A DNA stretch of 6,926 nt from positions 1 through 6,926 of the forward strand of contig JAOQAL010000483.1 of the NCBI GenBank assembly GCA_025963615.1, in the 5' to 3' direction. Shown piece by piece: positions 1 through 6,758 of this stretch. The stretch comes from Chitinophagaceae bacterium. GTDB lineage: Bacteria; Bacteroidota; Bacteroidia; Chitinophagales; Chitinophagaceae. Below the pieces are notes generated by a model, which saw nothing but the letters and a program-made list of their open reading frames with translations, had not been told where the DNA came from and did not search any database. Position numbers and translations under genes: made by a program. Each line of letters starts with the position of its first letter. Position 1 is the stretch's first letter.

Positions 1-112
1 TATCAGGTGAATTCAATTCAGTTCGGTTGTCCGGTGATTTTTCCAGGAATTTTTTACAACCTGATGAAGAGATCAGCAAACAAACCGACAAATATGGTAT
101 CAATCTTTTCAT
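1..112 (-). CDS. SusD/RagB-like outer-membrane lipoprotein, N-terminal fragment (runs off the left edge)
   Basis: Reading the minus strand from the ATG at 112-110 gives 37 codons with no stop before the window ends. The product begins MKRLIPYLSVCLLISSSGCK. It has a basic start, a short hydrophobic core and a lipobox-like SSGC, with Cys19 as the probable lipidation site. After the cysteine comes KKFLEKSPDNRTELNSPD, which resembles the start of mature SusD-family proteins (a C-x-x-F-L-x-x-x-P-D-N-R pattern). SusD proteins are surface lipoproteins that form the lid and substrate-binding partner of a SusC channel. The gene starts 4 nt after the stop of the susC homologue, the usual susC-susD order and a sign of co-transcription. 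No strong Shine-Dalgarno site precedes the ATG, which is normal in this phylum. The family call rests on the signal peptide, the short mature start and the position; the SusD fold itself lies outside the window. Confidence 0.87.
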   Translation of the reverse strand, partial: MKRLIPYLSVCLLISSSGCKKFLEKSPDNRTELNSPD

Positions 113-116
113 AGTC

Positions 117-3100
117 TTAAATGCCAACTTTTATAGAAAGGGTAAATTGTTTTTGCAGCGGTTGTGCCACGCCGCCAGAATTAAAAAATTCCGGGTCCTG
201 CCCTTTTAATTTTTTATCGGAATAAATTAACCAGGGATTAATTGCGGTAGCTGTAACAGACACGCTGCTAAGTTTTGCTCTTTGTAAAAAAGACCCCGGC
301 AACTGGTACGACAGCGAAACGGTTTTTAACCGGATCAAATCACCGCGGGCAACTCTTTCTGTTGAATAGTTATAATTATTATAAGGATATGCACCCCCGA
401 TCTGAGCCTGGCCAAAGGCATATAATATAGAAGGTACCGAAGTAACCAACTCGTCTCCCGGCATTTCCCAACGGTCATTAAACTCCTTTGGCGTTGCATC
501 TAAATCGGAATAATTGGCTTTGAAAGCAGGATACAATCTTATTTTATTACCAGCCTGGTAAGAAACCAGAAAATTAAACGAAAATGCTTTGTAAGTAAAA
601 CTATTGGAAATACCGCCGGTAATGGTAGGATCAACAGGTCCTTCGAATACGAGGTAGTCCGTATGCAGATCCTGCAGATATACATTATTAGATGTTTTGC
701 CGGTTTCATCTGTAAATAACGGAACTCCTGTGTTGTGGTCCAGTCCTTTAAACTGAATGGAATATAAACTACGTACAGGGTATCCAACTTTATTGCCTCC
801 TTCTGCCTGCACCAGGTCAAATATGGAAGGTTGGTTTTGGGCATTGGTTATTTGAGTTTCATTAAAACCAAAAGTAAGTGTGGTTCTCCAGCGCCATGTT
901 TTGCGTCGTATAGGCTCACCACTCAGCAATAGTTCCGCTCCATCAGAATTCATGTCTGCGTAATTAGCTACTTTGTATAACTCACCGCCGATACCGGAGG
1001 TTTTTATCCTGCTGATGAGATCGAAACTTTTTCTGCTGTAAAGATCAACACTGAAATTTAAACGCCTGTCGAATAAACTCCCGTCAAGGCCAATATTGGT
1101 TGTATATAATTTTTCCCAGGTCAGATTGGAGTTTTCAAGATTTACTAGTTGTATGACTGACTCCCGCTCTGTTAAAAAAGGCCTGTTGCTGATCACATTG
1201 TTCAATACGATACTTGAATTGGTCGCAGGTCCCGTACTGGCAGTAAGTCCATAACTCGCCCGCAACGTGAGATAGTCAACCCAGCTTAAAGACTGCATGA
1301 ATTTTTCTCTTTCAATATTCCAGGAACCCGCAACACTCCAGGTAGGCAGCCATCGGGCTGTTCTTGATTTGCCCAAACCGTTGGATCCATCATAACGCCC
1401 GGTTGCAGTCAGATTGTATTTTGAGTTATAAGAGTAAGTTCCTGTTGCATAGAAAGCTACAAACCGGTCATAGTTCTTGCCCATACTATAGTAAGGAAAA
1501 TTACTTTCAATACTTTGTTTGAGAATACGGTAGTCAACGAAAGGAACACCGCCATTATCATACTGGTAGCCATAACCGGTATTTGAAAAGCTTTGCCGGT
1601 CGGCAGATTTTACCTGCATGCCAGCCAGCAGGTTGATAGAATTTTTATCATTAATTGTTTTGGTATAATTCAGGCTGTTCCGGAAATCATAATTTATCAA
1701 CTGATCTTCCGCCCGGTTATAAAAACCACCATAGGGTAATACGACAACTGGCGGAGCATTGGGGTCATCCGGGTCACGGTATAAAAATTTATTATTATCG
1801 CGGATGGTAGACGTGCCGGCGGCGCGATACGCATTGGCCATGTTTGAATTTTCTGTGATCTGGTGTTCCCGGGATGACTTAACATATCGGAGGGCACCCA
1901 CAAATTCATACCGCAGCTCTTTGGTGATTTTATAAGCCAGGTCTCCCTGTATCCGAAGATCGATTACATTCAAATCAATATAATTATTTTTGAGTTCATT
2001 GATAATGTTGAATGGGGCGAAATTTCTTCTGAAATATTCCAGGTTCCCGTTTTCATCATAAGCCGTTAAGGTGCGGCTGGTATTTAAAGAGTAGCTGAAG
2101 GGATTGATGTCAAAATCACGGTCATACTGTCCCTCAACAGGATTGCTGTTGCGGGTAAGCGAACCTGGTGCCTTTTGCTGTCTTACCGAAGCAACCGTTG
2201 AGAAACCAACAGAAAGACGATCGGAAAATTTGTAATTATTACGAAAGTTCAGTGTGTAGCGGTTTACTTTATCCGCAATAGTCCAGCCATTATCTCCAAA
2301 ATAACTGATGGAAAAATAGTATTGCGATTTATCTGCGCCCGACGAAATGCTTAGTGAATGTTCCTGCAGCAAATTGTTTTTAAATAAGACGTTGAACCAG
2401 TCCGTGTTGGCAAGGGCATACCGTTTTAAAAAAGCAGCCCTGGCTTCGGGCGTGTTCTGCAACGGGAAATTTCCATAGGCATCGGCGCTAAGCTGTTCGT
2501 ACATTTTACCATAGACGCCATTGTCCGCCCGGTCAAGTATATTGGCATTGAGTATTCCCTTTCGTTCCAGTTCACCCAATACCGACATTTGCTGGGATGA
2601 GTTCATGATGTTATAATCGGCGTAATTTGGTATTAGCTGGGTACTGAAATTGCCGGTATAACTTATCTGGGGCTTACCGATGCGTCCTTTTTTGGTAGTA
2701 ATTACGACAACGCCATTCATCGCCCGGGCACCATATAAAGCGGTAGCCGCTGCATCTTTAAGAATGTCGAATGTTTCGATATCGCTGGCATTCAGTCCTG
2801 CTACCGCGGAACCTAATAGCGTAGTGGGGTCACCACTAGATAACTGGTCGTTGGATACATTCACGATATCTTCCAATACCACTCCATCTACCACCCATAA
2901 GGGTTTATTATCGCCATTGATGGATGTGGCGCCCCGGATCCTGACTTTGGGAGCTGTTCCAAATGTGCTGGACACATTTTGTATGGAAACACCAGCTACC
3001 TTTCCTTCCAGCATCCTGCTGACATCGGGAACACCGTTTACTTTTATATCATCGGCTTTCAAGGAAACCGCCGCGCCGGCAAATTTCTTTTTATCTACGT

Positions 3101-3518
3101 TCTGGAAACCTGTTATGACTACTTCTGCCAAAGCGCCTTCCGATTTACTCAATTCTATATCTAATGAGGTTTGTCCGTTAAAAGCGAGCGTCCTGGGAAT
3201 TTTACCGGCAAATGAGAAGCGGATACTGTCGCCGCGATGGGCTTCTATCACGAAGATACCCGCGGCATTGGTCGCGGTTCCCCGGTTGCTTCCCAGATTT
3301 ACAACCGATACGCCCCGCAAAGGAGTACCATCTTCTACCTCTGTTACTTTCCCACTTACTTTTACGAGCGGAAGAGTATCCTGGAATGGAGTATTGAATT
3401 CACCAATATTTGCGTAGCTATCAAAAGAGAGGATGGAAAAGACGATCATTAGTAAAGTGATCGCCCGTCTATTTTTTTGATCTGGGAAATATTGGTAGTT
3501 GGTACCCCGGAAACTCAT
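117..3518 (-). CDS. SusC/RagA-family TonB-dependent outer-membrane receptor
   Basis: This 1133-residue protein is a complete SusC-type receptor that takes up an oligomer across the outer membrane using TonB energy. Residues 1-36 are a signal peptide (RR at 17-18, hydrophobic stretch, likely cut after DSYA). Residues about 53-135 form the carboxypeptidase-D regulatory-like beta-sandwich typical of SusC proteins. EVVITGF at 132-138 is the probable TonB box. The plug spans about 141-278, with RIRGA at 193-197, WVVDGVVL at 208-215 and YGARAMNGVVVITTKKG at 262-278, a SusC/RagA hallmark. The remaining ~850 residues have the alternating aromatic and polar pattern of a 22-strand barrel, ending in FTLSIKVGI. 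There is no extra N-terminal STN domain, so signalling through an anti-sigma/ECF pair is not expected. I chose the ATG at 3518; a TTG at 3557 would add 13 residues ahead of the signal peptide. It lies 4 nt from the downstream susD homologue. The substrate cannot be told from the sequence. Confidence 0.96.
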   Translation of the reverse strand: MSFRGTNYQYFPDQKNRRAITLLMIVFSILSFDSYANIGEFNTPFQDTLPLVKVSGKVTEVEDGTPLRGVSVVNLGSNRGTATNAAGIFVIEAHRGDSIRFSFAGKIPRTLAFNGQTSLDIELSKSEGALAEVVITGFQNVDKKKFAGAAVSLKADDIKVNGVPDVSRMLEGKVAGVSIQNVSSTFGTAPKVRIRGATSINGDNKPLWVVDGVVLEDIVNVSNDQLSSGDPTTLLGSAVAGLNASDIETFDILKDAAATALYGARAMNGVVVITTKKGRIGKPQISYTGNFSTQLIPNYADYNIMNSSQQMSVLGELERKGILNANILDRADNGVYGKMYEQLSADAYGNFPLQNTPEARAAFLKRYALANTDWFNVLFKNNLLQEHSLSISSGADKSQYYFSISYFGDNGWTIADKVNRYTLNFRNNYKFSDRLSVGFSTVASVRQQKAPGSLTRNSNPVEGQYDRDFDINPFSYSLNTSRTLTAYDENGNLEYFRRNFAPFNIINELKNNYIDLNVIDLRIQGDLAYKITKELRYEFVGALRYVKSSREHQITENSNMANAYRAAGTSTIRDNNKFLYRDPDDPNAPPVVVLPYGGFYNRAEDQLINYDFRNSLNYTKTINDKNSINLLAGMQVKSADRQSFSNTGYGYQYDNGGVPFVDYRILKQSIESNFPYYSMGKNYDRFVAFYATGTYSYNSKYNLTATGRYDGSNGLGKSRTARWLPTWSVAGSWNIEREKFMQSLSWVDYLTLRASYGLTASTGPATNSSIVLNNVISNRPFLTERESVIQLVNLENSNLTWEKLYTTNIGLDGSLFDRRLNFSVDLYSRKSFDLISRIKTSGIGGELYKVANYADMNSDGAELLLSGEPIRRKTWRWRTTLTFGFNETQITNAQNQPSIFDLVQAEGGNKVGYPVRSLYSIQFKGLDHNTGVPLFTDETGKTSNNVYLQDLHTDYLVFEGPVDPTITGGISNSFTYKAFSFNFLVSYQAGNKIRLYPAFKANYSDLDATPKEFNDRWEMPGDELVTSVPSILYAFGQAQIGGAYPYNNYNYSTERVARGDLIRLKTVSLSYQLPGSFLQRAKLSSVSVTATAINPWLIYSDKKLKGQDPEFFNSGGVAQPLQKQFTLSIKVGI

Positions 3519-3751
3519 AAGCCAGTCTGTTTTGGATATTATATATAACAATGACAAGTAAATAGCAGAAAACGCTGTTAATTGTCTTCGATTTAAGCGT
3601 CAATTTAAGGATAAATCCCCTTAAACGCAGCGCTTAATGCACTAAACAACAAAGAACTTATAACGTAAACTGCGTGCTGACGGTTGCTAATGGATTCTTT
3701 ATAACAAAAATGAGCTGAATTATATTGTCGTGGTTTATAAAATGATCGGGA
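3519..3751. other. Intergenic region upstream of the susC homologue
   Basis: This 233-bp gap separates the end of the hydrolase fusion gene from the susC start, both on the minus strand. It should carry the susC promoter and leader. I looked on the minus strand for the Bacteroidota promoter pattern (TTTG, about 19-21 nt, TAnnTTTG) and found no convincing match. The part nearest the start codon is AT-rich (around 3540-3560). It contains the nested inverted repeat at 3593-3637 and, at the right edge, the palindrome at 3739-3758. I see no small gene or RNA gene in it. Confidence 0.6.
3593..3637. repeat. Nested inverted repeat upstream of susC (possible operator or leader hairpin)
   Basis: The outer arms TTAAGCG (3593-3599) and CGCTTAA (3631-3637) are perfect 7-bp inverted copies. 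Inside them, TTTAAGG (3604-3610) and CCTTAAA (3619-3625) are a second perfect 7-bp inverted pair with an 8-nt loop. An alternative pairing joins GCGT (3597-3600) to ACGC (3625-3628) outside a TTAAGG/CCTTAA stem, leaving a 4-nt bulge. The element sits about 75-120 nt upstream of the susC start codon, so it could be a regulator binding site or a hairpin in the leader RNA. No poly-T run follows it on the minus strand, so it is not an obvious terminator. The symmetry is visible; the function is inference. Confidence 0.4.
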
Positions 3752-3758
3752 TCATTTT
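3739..3758 (-). terminator. Small palindrome over the stop codon of the hydrolase fusion gene (possible weak terminator)
   Basis: AAAATGATC (3739-3747) and GATCATTTT (3750-3758) are perfect 9-bp inverted copies separated by GG. As RNA this would fold as an 8-bp stem with a 4-nt loop. The stop codon (TGA, 3754-3752 on the minus strand) lies inside the stem. Read on the minus strand, the stem ends in TTTTATAAA, a short U-rich tail. The stem is AT-rich, so it would be a weak intrinsic terminator, but its place at the gene end fits that role. It could equally be a chance palindrome or a protein site. Confidence 0.35.
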
Positions 3759-6673
3759 ACATCGGCGGTAGCTTGATAAATTGCTTCCAGGATCTTGGGA
3801 CGAATATTCAGGTCCGAAAGAATACTATTGTTCCTGGTGGGATATACCCTGTTAGACAGAAAAACGAAAACCAGTTTTGATTCAGGGTCCACCCATACGC
3901 AGGTGCCTGTAAAACCGGTATGACCAAATGTTTGGGCTGATGCACTGGCGGCAGGATAAGGTTCTTTGCCGGCCGCATCATCTTTTTCAGGTTTATCAAA
4001 ACCATAACCCCGGCGGCTGATATCACTATGATAGGCTGTGAAATATTTTATGGTTTCAGGGCTTAAATAGCTTTCCCCATTAAACGCACCGCCATTTAGT
4101 AACATCTGGTACAACATAGCCAGATCATAAGCATCGGAAAACAATCCGGCATGCCCGGAAACACCACCAAACATAGAGGCGCCTTCATCATGTACATCGC
4201 CCTGTATCTGCTGGCGCCGGAAATGATCTTTTTCATTTTCGGTGGGAACTAACTGTTCAACAGGAAAACGATTTCTTGGTTTAAAGCCTGTAGTAGTGAG
4301 TCCCATTTTATTGTAAAATGTTTTCTGTACATATTGGTCAAGCGTCATCCCGCTTATCGCTTCAATGACTTTTCCGAGAAAAATAAAATCATTATCGCTA
4401 TAAACATATTTTGGAGAAGGATTCACCGGACTTTTCAATATCCGTTGAAAGATAGTATCGTCCCAGTCATTGCGCATATACAGGTTTTCGGCTACCCGGA
4501 CGGTAAAGCCCGGCTTTGATATTTCCGAATAAATAGCAGGATTGGGAATGCCGGTGGCGGTATCAAGGGTTTCCCTGTAAAAAGTAATAAAAGGAACCAG
4601 GCCTGCCTGGTGCAATAGAATATCCCTGATTTTAAGATGCTCTTTATTACTTCCTTTTGTCCAGGATAAATAGTCGCCCAGTGTTTTATCTAATCCAAGT
4701 TTTCCTTCTTCGTATAATTTCATTACGGCGAGAGTAGTAGCAGAAGTTTTTGTAACAGAAGCAAGATCATAAATACTTTCAAATGAAACCGCGGGTGAAC
4801 TTTCATATTCGTCATGACCAAATGATTTATGATAGATCAGTTCGCCATCTTTGGCCGCCAGCACAACACAGCCTGGAAAGGCCTTACGCGCAATGGCATC
4901 ATTGGCAATTGAATCAATGACCTGTAATTTCCGGTAATGTAACGCTGCGGTCACGGCGGTAGTCTGCTGAAATATTCCCGCTCCGAATTTTAAATCATTG
5001 CAAACGGTAACGGGTAGCCTGCCTTTAGCGGGAATAGAACCTTCCAGAAAACCAATGGCTGCTTCCTGGAAAAGGGAATCATCCTGGTAAAAAGCAACCA
5101 GATTTTTTGCCTGGCAGCTATTGGCCATAGCATAAGGATTGCCAAAATAAAGAGACGCAGTATGATCGTATTGCTGCATAACCTGCAACAATTGAGATTG
5201 GGAAGGACTGAGGTTAAAATTATTTACAGGTGAATTAGGGTAAGCGTGTACCCCAACTAAAATGATTGAATAATTTTTTACCCAACTATCGATATCGGTT
5301 TGCGAAATAACAGTTTTACCATCAACCGGAATAAAATCCGCGTGATATTCATCTTTCAATCTTTTGGCAATTATATTTTCTTCCGTCAAACCAACCCCGA
5401 CATATAATATTTTATCACGGATTTGTTTTTTTAATTTCAGCAAAGCATGATTTTCATTTCGTAAAATGGTGATTACATTTTTTGCTACCAGGCCGGTAAT
5501 TCTGTCTGCATCCTTATTCAGGTCGTTTACAAGATTCGTCGTATTCACTGGTTGTATATTGCCAATTACATAATCATATTTGGCCGCCAGCACTTTTTTT
5601 ACCTTATTGTCAATATTATCCCAGGTCAGTTTCTTTTCTGCAATCGCATCTTTAATTTTTGCAAAAGTCTTCTCGATATCTCCCGGCAGACAAAGCATAT
5701 CATTCCCCGCAATCAGCGACTGTACAGAGGCCTCGCCATCAGGAAAATTTTTTGAAACGCCTTTCATTTCCAACGCATCGGTAAATGTGAGGCCCTTATA
5801 TCCTATTTCATCACGCATCAGTTTTGTAATCGTGTTATACGAAACGGAGCTAGCCCGGTTCGCTTCGGAATCAATCGCGGGAATAAACAAATGGGCAATC
5901 ATTACGGAACCTACACCGGCATTAAAAAGCTGGCGGAAGGGATATAATTCCAGCGAATCAAGCTGCGTTTTTGTTTTAGAAATCACCGGCAGGTCAAAAT
6001 GAGAATCGACTGCTACATCCCCATGGCCCGGAAAATGTTTGGCGCAGGCCATCACTTTATTGTCCTGCAACGCTTTCATGTATTGTATGCCATAGGCCGC
6101 TACTTTATATTTATCCTCTCCAAAAGACCGGTAACCGATAACAGGATTATTCGGATTGTTGTTAATGTCAACGTCCGGCGCATAGTTAACGTGTATGTTC
6201 ATGCGACGCAATTGTTTTGCCACACCCACACCATATTGATAAACAATCTTTGGGTCCTGCAAAGCGCCCAGCGTCAACTGGTATGGATAACGAATGATAC
6301 TGTCCAGGATACGCATACCCAATCCATATTCCGCATCAATACAAACCATCAAGGGGGTTTTTGCAAGGCCCTGTAAACGGTTCAGCATATTGGCTTGCCA
6401 GGTGGCCCCTCCCTGGAAAAGACAAATAGCTCCGATATTATATTTCTGAATGGCCTCCCCCACTGCGGAGTCGTAAAAAGCGATCTTTAGGGTTTTGCGG
6501 TCTATCAGTTCTGTGGTGCGAAGCACCATTAACTGGGCTATTTTCTCATCCTGCCCCAGGCTTCTAAAAACACTATCGATCCACTGTGACCGGGCAAGAC
6601 GGGTTTTATATTGTGCATTGATTAATGAAAAATAAAAGAGCAGGATAATCAGCAGAACTATGTTTTTTTTCAT
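3752..6673 (-). CDS. Exported fusion: NagZ-type GH3 beta-N-acetylglucosaminidase plus beta-lactamase-fold serine hydrolase
   Basis: This 973-residue protein joins two enzymes. Residues 1-20 are a signal peptide (MKKN, hydrophobic core, cut after INA), with no lipobox, so it is probably periplasmic. The GH3 catalytic domain spans about 35-370: IDAEYGLGMR at 112-121, the NagZ loop KHFPGHG at 212-218 followed by D223-S224-H225 (His225 the likely acid/base), and FTDALEM with Asp299 as predicted nucleophile. A GH3 C-terminal-like domain follows at about 394-560. Residues about 582-970 are a PF00144-type serine hydrolase with S639-V-T-K642, Y758-S-D760 and H918-T-G920. NagZ enzymes remove GlcNAc from muropeptides; PF00144 members include D,D-peptidases, esterases and beta-lactamases. 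A role in cell-wall turnover or recycling is therefore inferred. The ATG at 6673 was chosen because the signal peptide begins there and purine-rich GGAAGAG lies 7 nt upstream; a TTG at 6766 would run into mutL. The gene is divergent from mutL and 233 bp upstream of susC. Confidence 0.94.
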   Translation of the reverse strand: MKKNIVLLIILLFYFSLINAQYKTRLARSQWIDSVFRSLGQDEKIAQLMVLRTTELIDRKTLKIAFYDSAVGEAIQKYNIGAICLFQGGATWQANMLNRLQGLAKTPLMVCIDAEYGLGMRILDSIIRYPYQLTLGALQDPKIVYQYGVGVAKQLRRMNIHVNYAPDVDINNNPNNPVIGYRSFGEDKYKVAAYGIQYMKALQDNKVMACAKHFPGHGDVAVDSHFDLPVISKTKTQLDSLELYPFRQLFNAGVGSVMIAHLFIPAIDSEANRASSVSYNTITKLMRDEIGYKGLTFTDALEMKGVSKNFPDGEASVQSLIAGNDMLCLPGDIEKTFAKIKDAIAEKKLTWDNIDNKVKKVLAAKYDYVIGNIQPVNTTNLVNDLNKDADRITGLVAKNVITILRNENHALLKLKKQIRDKILYVGVGLTEENIIAKRLKDEYHADFIPVDGKTVISQTDIDSWVKNYSIILVGVHAYPNSPVNNFNLSPSQSQLLQVMQQYDHTASLYFGNPYAMANSCQAKNLVAFYQDDSLFQEAAIGFLEGSIPAKGRLPVTVCNDLKFGAGIFQQTTAVTAALHYRKLQVIDSIANDAIARKAFPGCVVLAAKDGELIYHKSFGHDEYESSPAVSFESIYDLASVTKTSATTLAVMKLYEEGKLGLDKTLGDYLSWTKGSNKEHLKIRDILLHQAGLVPFITFYRETLDTATGIPNPAIYSEISKPGFTVRVAENLYMRNDWDDTIFQRILKSPVNPSPKYVYSDNDFIFLGKVIEAISGMTLDQYVQKTFYNKMGLTTTGFKPRNRFPVEQLVPTENEKDHFRRQQIQGDVHDEGASMFGGVSGHAGLFSDAYDLAMLYQMLLNGGAFNGESYLSPETIKYFTAYHSDISRRGYGFDKPEKDDAAGKEPYPAASASAQTFGHTGFTGTCVWVDPESKLVFVFLSNRVYPTRNNSILSDLNIRPKILEAIYQATADVK

Positions 6674-6726
6674 AATAAATCTCTTCCGGATAATCAATGT
6701 ATTTTCGCTGTTCAAATTACAACAAA
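6674..6726. promoter_or_regulatory. 53-bp divergent spacer between the hydrolase fusion and mutL
   Basis: Both genes start from this short gap, so their promoters must overlap each other or the opposite coding region. On the minus strand, TTTG (complement of 6723-6726) lies 21 nt before TACATTG (complement of 6695-6701), a weak match to the Bacteroidota -33/-7 promoter pattern that could serve the hydrolase gene. On the plus strand, TATTTTCG (6700-6707) is one base from TAnnTTTG and could be a -7 element for mutL, but no TTTG lies at the right distance upstream. The stretch before the mutL TTG is A-rich and G-free, the usual translation-start context in this phylum. The promoter assignments are tentative. 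Confidence 0.3.
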
Positions 6727-6758
6727 TTGCCTGATAAGATTTTATTATTGCCTGATAA
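6726..6758 (+). repeat. 12-bp direct repeat spanning the mutL start
   Basis: ATTGCCTGATAA occurs at 6726-6737 and again at 6747-6758, exactly 21 bp (seven codons) apart. The first copy contains the proposed TTG start codon of mutL and the second lies in frame within the gene, so the encoded start reads [11 protein letters not shown]. The repeat is seen directly. It may be a small tandem duplication or simply reflect the conserved LPDxIANQ start of MutL. Confidence 0.7.

Noticed and set aside
27..209. A 60-codon open frame on the plus strand across the susC-susD junction
   Set aside because: It is antisense to the end of susC and the start of susD, both of which are recognisable on the minus strand.
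2680..3417. A 245-codon open frame on the plus strand opposite the N-terminal part of the susC homologue
   Set aside because: It is antisense to a clearly conserved receptor domain (signal peptide, regulatory-like domain and plug), its product shows no recognisable motif, and long antisense frames arise easily from this codon use.
3519..3557. Extension of the susC homologue to a TTG at 3557
   Set aside because: It would put 13 extra residues in front of an already long signal peptide; the ATG at 3518 gives a normal signal sequence.
3575..3603. Sigma70-like pair on the minus strand: TTGACG, 17-bp spacer, TAACAG
   Set aside because: The -10 half matches TATAAT at only three of six positions, and Bacteroidota use a different promoter pattern (TTTG and TAnnTTTG).
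5580..6376. Open frames of 125-140 codons on the plus strand opposite the GH3 domain
   Set aside because: They lie entirely within the conserved NagZ-type coding sequence on the other strand and show no domain, start context or signal of their own.
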